Shown: piece by piece, positions 42,629-51,525 of the stretch | How the letters are laid out: every line of letters starts with the position of its first letter | Position numbering within the stretch: position 1 is the first letter of the stretch | DNA from: Spirochaetaceae bacterium | GTDB taxonomy: Bacteria; Spirochaetota; Spirochaetia; DSM-2461 | Length of the DNA stretch: 51,831 nt | Assembly: GCA_029210985.1 (NCBI GenBank) | Contig: JARGFR010000004.1 | Coordinates: 1-51,831 of the forward strand | Direction of reading: 5' to 3' | Notes under the pieces: generated by a model | The model's database searches: none | What the model was told of the DNA's origin: nothing | The model's input: the letters and a program-made list of their open reading frames with translations, nothing else | Translations under genes and position numbers: made by a program

Positions 42629-43657
42629 TTATTTGGCGGCCTGGATTCGGTCGTACAGGTCCCAGTCCCAGGATTCGGAGACATCGGGGCTTTCATTCTC
42701 GTAAGACCAACGTGCATATTCGGCGAATGCGTCCCGATCGGGATTCTCAATAACCGTGAGCCCCTCGCTTCGGAAGAATTCCACCAGTTCGGCCTCGGCA
42801 GCCAGGTTGGTTTCGTCGCAGACTTTGCGTGCCTCATCCAGAGCTTCCATCACCCACTGCTGCTGCTGTGCAGTGAGACTTTGCCATTTTTCCTCGTTGA
42901 TAGACGGCCAGATGGCTCCCACGACATGGTCGGTCAGGATGATGTACTTCGTGACTTCATAGAACTTGGCGTTCTTGTCGGTGGGAAGGGGATTGTCCTG
43001 ACCGTCAGCTGTACCGGTTTTCAAGGCCATGTAGACTTCCGTGAAGCTCATCGGAGTGGGATTTCCGCCCAGAGCCTTGCCCAATGCGATCCATGCTGGA
43101 CTGTTGGGAGTGCGGAGTTTGACGCCCTTCATGTCCTGAGGCGTTCGAACCTCACGGCCGATGTCCCTGAGATTGAGTTGTCTGGTTCCCAGGTAGAAGG
43201 CTCCGAGCGGGCGAATTCCGACACTCTCGACAACATCATCAAAGATTTCCTGGCCGATGGGCCCATTCATCACATTGGTCATATGGTCATAGCCTGTAAA
43301 GGTGTAGACGGCACCGAGCATGGAGACGTACGGAAGCTGCTGTGCTACCCATGCAGCATCGGAATACACCATATCCAAAGTGCCTCTCTGGACGGCGGCC
43401 TGGGCGCCCTCCTGGGTAAAAAGCTGCCCTGAGTGATACACCTCGACTTCCATTTCGCCGCCGGATATCCGCTCGAGTTCGAGTTTGAACACCTGCATGG
43501 CTTTGGTATGGGCGTCGTTGGGTACGCTGACAGAAGACCAGGTGAGTTTCACCGGTTTACGAACTTCAACAGTCGCCCCGGAGTCGGATCCGCCGTTGGC
43601 CATGAGAGTGCCCATCGCCAGGGAAAGGGTCAGCAGGATCATGAGAACCTTTTTCAT
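42629..43657 (-). CDS. dctP: TRAP transporter solute-binding protein (DctP)
   Basis: This 342-residue periplasmic protein has a signal peptide (about 1-20, ending LMANGG, a form I associate with spirochaete binding proteins). The DctP family arginine segment GVKLRTPNSPAW (about 178-189) normally salt-bridges the ligand carboxylate. The rest follows the usual two-lobe fold (FTEVYMALKTGTADGQDNPL near 205-224). AGGAGG precedes the ATG. A perfect 18-nt palindrome lies 33-51 nt upstream of the start and resembles one before the IclR gene. The likely ligand is a sulfated carboxylate such as a sugar acid, inferred from the operon. Confidence 0.94.
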   Translation of the reverse strand: MKKVLMILLTLSLAMGTLMANGGSDSGATVEVRKPVKLTWSSVSVPNDAHTKAMQVFKLELERISGGEMEVEVYHSGQLFTQEGAQAAVQRGTLDMVYSDAAWVAQQLPYVSMLGAVYTFTGYDHMTNVMNGPIGQEIFDDVVESVGIRPLGAFYLGTRQLNLRDIGREVRTPQDMKGVKLRTPNSPAWIALGKALGGNPTPMSFTEVYMALKTGTADGQDNPLPTDKNAKFYEVTKYIILTDHVVGAIWPSINEEKWQSLTAQQQQWVMEALDEARKVCDETNLAAEAELVEFFRSEGLTVIENPDRDAFAEYARWSYENESPDVSESWDWDLYDRIQAAK

Positions 43658-43690
43658 ACAAACCTCCTACGGTTCGCCATTTCTGGCTAT

Positions 43691-43708
43691 CGTTCCTATA
43701 TAGGAACG
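43691..43708. promoter_or_regulatory. IclR-type operator CGTTCCTATATAGGAACG upstream of dctP
   Basis: This perfect 18-nt palindrome lies in the 120-nt gap between iclR and dctP. The centre CCTATATA recurs at 44536-44551 upstream of the IclR gene itself. Size and symmetry fit an IclR-family operator controlling the transporter-catabolic operon. Confidence 0.8.
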
Positions 43709-43777
43709 TTGTTCTTGTTTGTGAATATGTTAAACTGCCGATTCAGCCGCGTCAAGGTTTTTTGCGGCGCGGGTTTG

Positions 43778-44527
43778 TTAATCCCTGAAACCGAGTTTGC
43801 GGGAGATATCGGCGGCGACGCCGATGACACGGGCGGAAAGCTCTTTCACCCGTTCGGGCGTCATGCGAACTTCGGGACCGGAAACACTCACCGATGCAAA
43901 CACTTCGCCCCGAGAGTTCCTGATCGGGGCGCCGATGCAGCGCAGATGGTCTTCGTGCTCCCTGTCGTCGATGGCATATCCCTGGGAGCGAATTTTCTCG
44001 ATTTCGATTCTCAGAGCCGCAGTATCGGTGATTGTCCGGCTGGTTTCCGGTTTAAAATCCGTTTCGGCCAGGTAGGCGGCGATATAGGTGTCGTCCTGCC
44101 ATGCAAGAAGCGCTTTTCCCACGGAAGTACAATACAACGGTGCCCTGACCCCGATAACTGAATATGTTCGGAGTCTCAACCGTGATTCAACACAGTCCAC
44201 ATATAGCACTTCCCGGTGGTCCAGTACCGTCAGATGAACAGTTTCGTCGGTGTCCCTGTTGAGCCCCTGAATGAATGGCCGGCCAACCCGCACCAATCCC
44301 AGTTCTCCCTGGGCTCGGTAGCCGAGTTCCACCAATTTGAGCCCCAGGTGATATCGGCCGGATCTCTCGTCCTTTTCCACCAGGCTATAATGTTCCAGAG
44401 TCGATAATATGGAATGCGTACTGCTCTTTGGCATCTCCAGAATTTTGGCGATATCGCTCACACCCTGATCGTCATGATCGGCGAGGTGCTCCAAAATAAG
44501 AACGGCTCTTGAAACGGTATTCACCAT
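43778..44527 (-). CDS. IclR-family transcriptional regulator
   Basis: This 249-residue regulator has an N-terminal winged helix-turn-helix (about 1-65; SDIAKILEMPKSSTHSILSTLE) and a C-terminal effector-binding domain (about 70-245; YCTSVGKALLAW, GAPIRNSRGEVFASVSVSGP). It probably senses a breakdown product of the imported substrate and controls dctPQM-sulfatase-URO-D-aldolase. Related palindromes sit upstream of both its own gene and dctP. It lies upstream of dctP in the same direction, with a 120-nt gap. Confidence 0.93.
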   Translation of the reverse strand: MVNTVSRAVLILEHLADHDDQGVSDIAKILEMPKSSTHSILSTLEHYSLVEKDERSGRYHLGLKLVELGYRAQGELGLVRVGRPFIQGLNRDTDETVHLTVLDHREVLYVDCVESRLRLRTYSVIGVRAPLYCTSVGKALLAWQDDTYIAAYLAETDFKPETSRTITDTAALRIEIEKIRSQGYAIDDREHEDHLRCIGAPIRNSRGEVFASVSVSGPEVRMTPERVKELSARVIGVAADISRKLGFRD

Positions 44528-44535
44528 GGCTGCAT

Positions 44536-44551
44536 ATCCCTATATAAGAAC
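44536..44551. promoter_or_regulatory. Second IclR-type operator, ATCCCTATATAAGAAC
   Basis: This imperfect palindrome matches GTTCCTATATAGGAAC (core of the site at 43691-43708) at 12 of 16 positions and has the same CCTATATA centre. It ends 9 nt before the IclR start codon, a suitable place for autorepression. Confidence 0.65.
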
Positions 44552-44617
44552 ATCGTTCATTATGATAGAGCCGAATACCGTCACCATGCAAGAGACAACG
44601 AACCGACCGGCGGCAAT

Positions 44618-45286
44618 TCACAAATATTCCAGAATTGTTTCGTCCACGACCCCGTTCCCGTAAATTCCCCGCTGATGTTCGGGCAGCAAAGCAGCCAATT
44701 CACCCATAACCGCCTGCAGCAAATCTTCCCGGACCGGTTTTTTCGGATGCCCCTCCCCCATCAGGCGAAACGGACGGCCGACGCGATAGTGAACCTTGGT
44801 TCGCCGCAGCCGTTTAAGGTTGTGATTTATCATTTCCGCGCCGGTGTGAGCCACCGGAAGAATGGTCGCTTGATGTTCCAGAGCCAGCAGAACCACACCG
44901 CACCGGGCATTCCGAAGCACACCGTCCTCGGAACGGGTTCCTTCGGGAGACACCAGAAGGATTCGTCCCTCATCCAGAAGGGCTCCGGCCTGTTTCAAGG
45001 CCCCCAGAGGATTCCCTCCGCGATCGACATTCACCGAGCCCCAACGATCGGCCATCCAGGCCCGCAGCGGTTTGTCCCATGTTTCTTTCTTGGCCAGATA
45101 GTGAACGGATCTGGGACGAAGCCGCAGGTAGAGCAAGGGCACTTCGAGAAAATTGACGTGATTGAAGACGATGATAAGGGGGCCGGTATCGGGTATGTTT
45201 CGAAACTCTCGTGTATCCGCCTTGGCGATGATGCGAATAGTAAGCCTTAAACACATCCCGATGATTCCGGCGATAAGAGCTCTCAA
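44618..45286 (-). CDS. 1-acyl-glycerol-3-phosphate acyltransferase-like protein (PlsC family)
   Basis: This 222-residue protein has an N-terminal hydrophobic helix (about 3-20) and the PlsC motifs: NHVNFLE (42-48) for the catalytic block and SPEGTRS (about 113-119) for glycerol-phosphate binding. The catalytic motif is H-x4-E in place of the usual H-x4-D. It likely acylates lysophosphatidate or a related lipid at the membrane. The TTG start at 45286 overlaps the stop of the lipid-kinase gene (TTGA), so it is translationally coupled to it and lacks a strong ribosome site of its own. Confidence 0.86.
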   Translation of the reverse strand: MRALIAGIIGMCLRLTIRIIAKADTREFRNIPDTGPLIIVFNHVNFLEVPLLYLRLRPRSVHYLAKKETWDKPLRAWMADRWGSVNVDRGGNPLGALKQAGALLDEGRILLVSPEGTRSEDGVLRNARCGVVLLALEHQATILPVAHTGAEMINHNLKRLRRTKVHYRVGRPFRLMGEGHPKKPVREDLLQAVMGELAALLPEHQRGIYGNGVVDETILEYL

Positions 45287-46224
45287 GCCTGGAGACTCCC
45301 GACAATTCTCAGAGCGGCCGGGCTGACGCTCACCGACAGATACCGCCCCCGCTCGCAGATGGTTTCACCGTCGGCATGCACCGCCAGGGTTCCTCTGATG
45401 GCTTCGACGGTAAAACTGGATGCTCTTCCCGTTTCCGTATCGGACCGTGAGGACTGCGAGCCTTTGGTGTAGGACATCATCGCCGCCAGAAGCTTCATCC
45501 GGGAACCCTGATCGGTTCGGCACCAGTTCAATAAACCGTCATTGGATTCGGCATCCGGAGCCATGAAGAAGGAACCGCCCATGCGTCTGCCGTTCATGAT
45601 GGATACCAGGGCCGGACGGATTCGGACTGTCGCATCATCTGTCCGAAACTCGATTTCCGGTGCCGCAGGGTATTTCACCAGGGTCTTCAACGCCCCGATG
45701 GTGTAGGCCGCCGATCCATGCAGACGTTTCATCCGATTCGCTTCGAAGCCGACGATGGCGTCAAAACCGATGCCGATGCCGTTGCCGAACCACCGACCGT
45801 CGGGGAAATTCCCGCCGGATACCCGCCCGATGTCCAAGGATCGTAATTTGCCTTCGAGAATCCCGGCGATTGCCAATTCCATATCATCGGGAACACCGAC
45901 GCCGAAAGCGAAATCGTTGCCCCGGCCGATGGGCAAGACACCGAAAAGCGGACGATGATGGTGATTGCCGTCCCGGGACACCATGGACATCAGTCCGTTG
46001 ATGACTTCATTGCAGGTACCGTCTCCCCCGGCGGCGATGACGACGGTTTCCGGATTCGCCGCAAGATCCTCGGCCAGTTGGACCGCGTGGCCCGGTTCAT
46101 CAGTAAGATGGATTCGGAACGGTCGGCCGTCGGAATCAAAGGCTCGCCGAATCGCGTGGATTCGTGCGGCTGCGGTCCCTTGACCGGCCGTGGGATTCAG
46201 GATGATGTCGAAGTATTCGGGCAA
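45283..46224 (-). CDS. Diacylglycerol/lipid kinase (YegS/DagK family)
   Basis: This protein of 313 residues has the DAGK catalytic pattern: NPTAGQG near the start (about 9-15), GGDGTCNEVINGL (about 63-75) and LPIGRGNDFA (about 95-104). It phosphorylates diacylglycerol or a related lipid, supplying phosphatidate to the acyltransferase encoded next. The open frame extends to 46329, but a TTG at 46224 is the better start: AAGGAG lies 6-7 nt upstream and the family begins right there. Divergent from the EamA transporter gene. Confidence 0.9.
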   Translation of the reverse strand: MPEYFDIILNPTAGQGTAAARIHAIRRAFDSDGRPFRIHLTDEPGHAVQLAEDLAANPETVVIAAGGDGTCNEVINGLMSMVSRDGNHHHRPLFGVLPIGRGNDFAFGVGVPDDMELAIAGILEGKLRSLDIGRVSGGNFPDGRWFGNGIGIGFDAIVGFEANRMKRLHGSAAYTIGALKTLVKYPAAPEIEFRTDDATVRIRPALVSIMNGRRMGGSFFMAPDAESNDGLLNWCRTDQGSRMKLLAAMMSYTKGSQSSRSDTETGRASSFTVEAIRGTLAVHADGETICERGRYLSVSVSPAALRIVGSLQA

Positions 46225-46338
46225 TGAACAGCTCCTTATTTTTGACGGTTTCCGTTCATACGTCAAAAACCAGTTCATACTATCACAGATATTCCCGGGG
46301 GATTTCCTTCTCGGGGTTATCTCGTCCATAATCTCATC

Positions 46339-47292
46339 ATGCGCTCAGCTCATGGAACACCAGAACGTACGGCACTGCCCTACATCGCCATCGTCGCCGC
46401 CGTATTTCTCTGGGGAGGATCCTTTGCCGCCATGCGCAGCGCCATCGGGGAAATCGGTGCTTTCGGACTGATGGGATTACGGTCTCTGGCGGCTCTGGCG
46501 GCCATCCTTCCCTTCATTCCTCGGTTCCTTAGACAGCTGAAAGCCACATTTCGTCCCGGCGACGGCCCCCTGCTCTTCCTGACCGTCCTCCTCCAGCCAT
46601 GTCTGTATTTTCTTTTTGAATCAAACGCCCTGAGATTCACAACCGCGTCCCAGGCCGGAGTCATTTCGGCCACCGTACCCATCCTCACCGCCCTGGGCGC
46701 CTGGATATTCCTCAAGGAAGCCTTCGGAGGCCGCATCGTCATCGGCACACTCATGGCGTTCTCGGGCATCGCCGTCATCACGTTCACGGGAGGATCCGAC
46801 GCATCGGCCGCCCGCCCTCTTCTCGGGAACGGTTTGGAGATGGGTGCCATGATCTGCGCGGCCGGAAATCTTGTCGCAGTTCGGGGTTTGAGCCACCGAT
46901 ACGGCACCTGGCTGATCACCGCGATGCAGATCGCCGCCGGGGCGGTCTTTTTCCTGCCGGGAATCGTCATCGTCGCCCGCTCCGGCATATCGCCGGGGGA
47001 AATACCATGGATTCCCGTGGTGTACCTCGGTGTAGGCGCCTCATTGGGAGCCTTCGGTCTCTACAACTGGGGAATGGGCAGAATCCCGGCGGCAAGGGCT
47101 TCGTCGTTCATCAATCTGATTCCGGTGGTGGCGGCATTCGGGGCATGGCTATTCCTCGGCGAGGTGTTGAATATCTATCAGGTCGCCGGCGGTGTCGTTG
47201 TGTTGTCGGGAGTCGTGCTCAGTCAGGAACGTCGGGTTCGCATTATTGAAGCAGACCTCCAGGGGCGTGAAGGGTCGCGTAAGCCAGTTTAA
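46339..47292 (+). CDS. EamA/DMT-family transporter
   Basis: This 317-residue membrane protein has ten predicted helices in two EamA repeats (about 15-145 and 160-295). Landmarks are LWGGSFAAMRSAIGEIGAF in the first and YLGVGASLGAFGLYNWGMGRIPA in the second. It probably exports an amino acid or other small metabolite. No Shine-Dalgarno is visible before ATG 46339. Its 3' end overlaps the convergent TPR gene by 50 nt. Confidence 0.9.
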   Translation: MRSAHGTPERTALPYIAIVAAVFLWGGSFAAMRSAIGEIGAFGLMGLRSLAALAAILPFIPRFLRQLKATFRPGDGPLLFLTVLLQPCLYFLFESNALRFTTASQAGVISATVPILTALGAWIFLKEAFGGRIVIGTLMAFSGIAVITFTGGSDASAARPLLGNGLEMGAMICAAGNLVAVRGLSHRYGTWLITAMQIAAGAVFFLPGIVIVARSGISPGEIPWIPVVYLGVGASLGAFGLYNWGMGRIPAARASSFINLIPVVAAFGAWLFLGEVLNIYQVAGGVVVLSGVVLSQERRVRIIEADLQGREGSRKPV

Positions 47293-50200
47293 GGTTTGCG
47301 GCAAATATATCGTTGGACGGTTCGGCGACACAAGCCGCCTGAAATGCGTCCAGGGCTTCGCCATGAGCGCCCGTGGCCAGCAGAACCAGCCCCAGTGCAT
47401 TCCGCCATTCTCCATTTCCTCCGCCGGTTTTTACGGCGCGGTACAGGAAGGTGAGCGCTTCATCGGCATCGCCTCCGCGATACAGGGCGATTCCGATGTT
47501 GGCGGCGAATGTTCCATTTTCCGGATCTCGTTCCAGGGCTTGCCGAAATGCATCACCGGCTGTTTTGAATTCGTCATTCAGAAACCGGGCATATCCTAAA
47601 TCGGCCCAGTAGGCGGCGTTAAGAGGCGATGAATCCGCCGCATCTTCCAAGCGGCGCAATGCTGAAGCCACGTCGCCCGAGGCAAGATGAAGTCGCCCCA
47701 GGCGATTTAATGTTTCAGAATCACCGACAGTGTGAATCAGAGACTTTTGGAGGAATTCCCGGGCTTTTTCGGGATATCCCAAGTCCATCCATACCGCACC
47801 GATTCGTGCATAGTACGCTTTATTGTCGGGATCGGTTTCAGATGCCCTCTCCCATGCTTTCAGGGCCAGATTTCGCCAATGATCTGATGTTCGGCTGCGT
47901 CCTCTCGATACCAGAAAGGTGAACTCCAGTGGAACATCGCCCTCCATGGGGAGAGTTGAGTGAATCTGCGGGCCTTCGGCTTCCTCGGCAAGTCTGTCTC
48001 GAAAAGACGCCAGACGCTCCCAGACCCATGTCTCTTCGCCGGTGGAACGCAGCAGCTCAGCATAGATGTGTTCCCCGTCACCCGGACTTCCGTCTTCCCC
48101 CAGCAAATCCGCCATTTCCGCCATGATATGCATATCCGACGGCTTGAGAGTCAAGGCCCGGCCCATCGCCGAGAGGGCTTGTTTGATTTCACCAAGCTCT
48201 CTCCAGCACATTGATTCGCCGTAGTGAATGGCCTCATCGGTGGGATCGATGACCGCTCCTCGACGATATTGCTCAATGGCCTCTTCAAGCCGTCTTTCCC
48301 GATAGAGCCACCACGCATAATCACGAATGTAATCGGTATTCCCTTTACCCCGCAACGCGGCTTTGTGATAGTAATCCCCGCAATCGACCCAGTCATCCGC
48401 CGCCGCATCGGTCCCCTCCGAGGCATAGGACCGTTCATCCAGCAGTCGAGCCATGGAGTTCAGTGCAAAAACTCCCTCATCACTCATATCGTTGTTTTGC
48501 AGCGCCCTGCCCAGCACTTCGTCGGCTTCGATCCATTTTCCGGCCTGTCGGAGAGCATCCCCGAGATTGCCCAGAAACACCGCGTTCTCCGGATCGATTT
48601 CCACCGCACGGCGATAGGCATCAAGTGCTTTCCGCAGCATTTCCTTTTCCGGAGAACCGCTGGTTTCATCCCATCCGATTTCCATATAGTGCACGCCAAG
48701 CTGATTCCAGAGATGAGAGTTATCAGGGTTTCTGCTCAATGCTCCTTTGAGCCATTTCTCCCCATAAGAGGGAAAACCAATGTCCCGAGAGAACCAGATC
48801 CCGTCCTCAAGTAGGCCGGTGCTCCCGGATTCGATGGAAGCGGCATTCTCGTAGACACCCAGGGCCTCTTCGAAATCACCTTCGGAGGTGTGGAGATCGG
48901 CCAGAGCCCGAACCATGTTCCGATTCGCCGGGCAGATATTCAGGCCCTTCAGCAGGATTCCTTTCGCTTCTTCACTCCGGTCTGTTCGCCTCAAGGCATC
49001 CGCCGCCCCAAGCAGACAGTCCACATAGGCGGGTTCGCAGGGCTCCCGGACTTCGGCGGCGCGTAAAAAAAGAGACACGGCGGCTTCCGGATTCTCATCC
49101 AATTCCAACACCGCCCGGGATGTCAGGTAACCCGGATGATCGGGTATAAAACCTTCGATCCGATCCAGAATTCGCGAAGCCTGGTCGTATAGTCCCTGCC
49201 GAAGAAAATCCTCGGTGAGTTCCAGCAGGTCCTCGGACATGTCCTCTGTGGAACCGGCAATGATTTCGGTCAATAAACTATCGATTTGAGGACGATGTTC
49301 ACCGGCCGAATCCGCCTCCCCGGCGCTTTCCAGTACGCGGGATCGCAGCAGTCCCAGAACATCGAAAAGATTCCTGCCCGATGCATCGATGAGCCGCTCC
49401 CATTCTTCCCTCGCCCGTCCTGCGGCGGCCGTTCGGGCATGAGAGGATAAGTCGTCGTAATAGGCCATATCGGTCCAGCTGAGTGCCAGCCATCGCCGGA
49501 TATCCGAATCATCCGACACCAGAGCCATAGCACCCTGCAGGGTCACCGCGGCCCGAGCGGGGCGACCGGCTTCCCTCTCGACGATTCCCAGCCGCAGACG
49601 GCAGTCGGGGTCCAGAGGATCGAGGCTCACGGCCTTGAGGTAGGAATCGCTCGCCGCCTCCAGCCAGGTATCCCGATGAGCTTCCTCTCCCCTGTCCCAG
49701 ACTTCCTTGTAGAGATCGCCTAAACGAAGCCACGCCTGAACACTTCGGTTGTCCATCACCAAGGCGCTTCTCCACGCCATCCGGGCCGTATCGGGATCCG
49801 TCGACACCATCAAATCCCCTTCGAAAAGGAAAGACCGAGGATCCGAGGGACGTTGTTTTCGGTATTCGGCCAGTTTCTCCAGTAGATTCGACGCCGGACC
49901 ATCTGAATTTTCTTCCACATCATGCCCAAGGAGAAGGCATTGCGCTTCTAGTGAACCTTGTCTGGAAAGCTGAACCAGGTGATGGAGAGCGGCCTTCCCG
50001 CGCCCCAGCCGTGTCTCCACTTCGGCCAGGATGAGAGTGAGTTCTTCTCTTTCATCCGAGTTTCCGGAGCGCGGGATAACAGATAGAGCCCCGAACAGCA
50101 TACGGCGGGCGTGCCTCAGGTGGCGTCGTTTTCCGGATTGAGACACACCGGGGAAATCGGCCAGGAACAGTCTGGCGCCTGCGGCATCCGGCAGACCGGC

Positions 50201-50668
50201 TCTTCTATACCTCGTCCAGGCGCTGATTTCCATTGGCTTCAACAACCTCTTCGCGGCCTTGATTCCCTCTTTGAGGCACATAATCCGAACCAGGCCGGCC
50301 TGAGCGTCAAAATACGATTCGTCGAAGCCCCGAGCAACGTCCAGATCCGCCGCCGCCTTGTCCAGGCTTGCCGAATCAGGTGATTCCGGGTTTTCCGCCA
50401 AGGCCCGGTAGTATCTCAGCCAGGCTCTGAAGAGCAGACCGGAGGGCTGACTATCCCAATCGTCATGGGACATCACATCGCTCAGCGAGTCCAACCGGCA
50501 GAAGATGAAAGCAAAAGACACCATGTTGTGAAGGGTGCGGCGTTCCCCGGGTTGGGTTCGGTATTCGGCGATCAGGGCCGAGAGGGCTCTATCCGGGTCT
50601 CGGACGTACGCCGCTTCCGGCGGTTTGGGGAGGGGGCCGAAAAACCGCCAGAAATCATACCGGTTCAA
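47243..50668 (-). CDS. Very large TPR-repeat protein
   Basis: This protein of about 1141 residues is built almost wholly of degenerate tetratricopeptide repeats. Clear copies include KAVSLDPLDPDCRLRLGIV, ALDAYRRAVEIDPENAVFL, AFRQALERDPENGTFAANIG and ALDAFQAACVAEPSNDIFA. There is no signal peptide or membrane helix, so it is probably a cytoplasmic scaffold; function unknown. Its start is unsettled: the frame is open to 50824 inside the ACT gene. I place the start at TTG 50668, which overlaps the end of that gene by 14 nt and precedes sequence of normal character (NRYDFWRFFGPLP). It is probably co-transcribed with the ACT gene. Confidence 0.85.
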   Translation of the reverse strand: MNRYDFWRFFGPLPKPPEAAYVRDPDRALSALIAEYRTQPGERRTLHNMVSFAFIFCRLDSLSDVMSHDDWDSQPSGLLFRAWLRYYRALAENPESPDSASLDKAAADLDVARGFDESYFDAQAGLVRIMCLKEGIKAAKRLLKPMEISAWTRYRRAGLPDAAGARLFLADFPGVSQSGKRRHLRHARRMLFGALSVIPRSGNSDEREELTLILAEVETRLGRGKAALHHLVQLSRQGSLEAQCLLLGHDVEENSDGPASNLLEKLAEYRKQRPSDPRSFLFEGDLMVSTDPDTARMAWRSALVMDNRSVQAWLRLGDLYKEVWDRGEEAHRDTWLEAASDSYLKAVSLDPLDPDCRLRLGIVEREAGRPARAAVTLQGAMALVSDDSDIRRWLALSWTDMAYYDDLSSHARTAAAGRAREEWERLIDASGRNLFDVLGLLRSRVLESAGEADSAGEHRPQIDSLLTEIIAGSTEDMSEDLLELTEDFLRQGLYDQASRILDRIEGFIPDHPGYLTSRAVLELDENPEAAVSLFLRAAEVREPCEPAYVDCLLGAADALRRTDRSEEAKGILLKGLNICPANRNMVRALADLHTSEGDFEEALGVYENAASIESGSTGLLEDGIWFSRDIGFPSYGEKWLKGALSRNPDNSHLWNQLGVHYMEIGWDETSGSPEKEMLRKALDAYRRAVEIDPENAVFLGNLGDALRQAGKWIEADEVLGRALQNNDMSDEGVFALNSMARLLDERSYASEGTDAAADDWVDCGDYYHKAALRGKGNTDYIRDYAWWLYRERRLEEAIEQYRRGAVIDPTDEAIHYGESMCWRELGEIKQALSAMGRALTLKPSDMHIMAEMADLLGEDGSPGDGEHIYAELLRSTGEETWVWERLASFRDRLAEEAEGPQIHSTLPMEGDVPLEFTFLVSRGRSRTSDHWRNLALKAWERASETDPDNKAYYARIGAVWMDLGYPEKAREFLQKSLIHTVGDSETLNRLGRLHLASGDVASALRRLEDAADSSPLNAAYWADLGYARFLNDEFKTAGDAFRQALERDPENGTFAANIGIALYRGGDADEALTFLYRAVKTGGGNGEWRNALGLVLLATGAHGEALDAFQAACVAEPSNDIFAANLKLAYATLHAPGGLLQ

Positions 50669-51182
50669 GCCGAATGTCCAGATCCCGTTCGTGAGCAAGC
50701 TTATCCATATGCTCCTTGAAATCCACGACGGGAAGATCCGCGGGCAGAATGACTCGAGCGTGCATTCGGAATAACGGTGCACCGGTCCACGGAGCCGCGG
50801 ATGAGGAGGTCTCCAGGTCTTCAATGCTGATTCCCATGGACCGGATTTCCCGCGTCACCGCATGAACGATGCCAGGGCTGTCCAGGGAAACAGACTCCAC
50901 CGAATACGGCCTGCCGCCGGCCGCCGCATGGGGTGCCGTCGTTTCGGCGGCGACAAGGCGAATCTTCAATTCTCTCCCGCAATCCTCGGCACCGGAGGTG
51001 AGAGACTCAACGGCGGCCGAATTGCCGCTGACGAGCATAATCACCGCGAATTCACCACCCAGCACGGCCATTTTACTCTCTTCGACGTTGCCCCCGGCAC
51101 TCTCGATCCAGGCGGCTATATCGTCGGCCAATCCGACTCGATCACGGCCCATAGCCGACACGGCAATGTAGCGTTGAGACAT
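50655..51182 (-). CDS. Double-ACT-domain protein (GcvR-like)
   Basis: This 175-residue protein has two ACT domains (about 3-78 and 88-170). The first starts YIAVSAMGRDRVGLADDIAAW, the usual GcvR-type opening, and the second centres on DSPGIVHAVTREIRSMGISIEDL. Such proteins bind amino acids and in enterobacteria repress glycine cleavage through protein contact. The frame is open to 51209, but ATG at 51182 with GGAG about 7 nt upstream is the better start. No glycine-cleavage genes are in this window. Confidence 0.88.
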   Translation of the reverse strand: MSQRYIAVSAMGRDRVGLADDIAAWIESAGGNVEESKMAVLGGEFAVIMLVSGNSAAVESLTSGAEDCGRELKIRLVAAETTAPHAAAGGRPYSVESVSLDSPGIVHAVTREIRSMGISIEDLETSSSAAPWTGAPLFRMHARVILPADLPVVDFKEHMDKLAHERDLDIRLEPV

Positions 51183-51192
51183 GGATTTCTCC

Positions 51193-51465
51193 TTAGTTGT
51201 CGGAATCACCGCTTCTATGAACCTCTATTTTCACATGAGCCAGAAAGGCGGCCGCCGCTCCGATGGCGGCAATCACCGGCGCCACCAGTGTGACGGCGCC
51301 TCCGGCCAGAACTCCGGCTGTCATGGGCAGTTCAAACAGAACATCACCGTTTTCTTTCTTCAAGACAATTTTTCTGATATTGCCTTCTTCCACCAGTTCT
51401 TTGATTCGTTCAACAGCTTCGGTTCCGCGAACTTTGATTTCTTCGATCCAATCTTTCTCAGCCAT
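51193..51465 (-). CDS. DUF4342 protein
   Basis: This 90-residue protein has an N-terminal amphipathic part (WIEEIKVRGTEAVERIKELVEEGN) that matches the DUF4342 pattern. A membrane segment of small residues follows (about 48-75), with a short C-terminal strand. Function unknown. It lies 10 nt upstream of the ACT-protein start in the same direction, so the two may be co-transcribed. Confidence 0.85.
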   Translation of the reverse strand: MAEKDWIEEIKVRGTEAVERIKELVEEGNIRKIVLKKENGDVLFELPMTAGVLAGGAVTLVAPVIAAIGAAAAFLAHVKIEVHRSGDSDN

Positions 51466-51525
51466 GAGTTCGGCTCCCCCTTACGCTGAGTGTAGGGCCG
51501 TCGAGGTGAATGACGCAATAGAAAC

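Noticed and set aside
42554-44161. Plus-strand frames of 292 and 242 residues
   Set aside because: They mirror dctP and the IclR gene on the other strand; both real genes have strong family signatures and ribosome sites.
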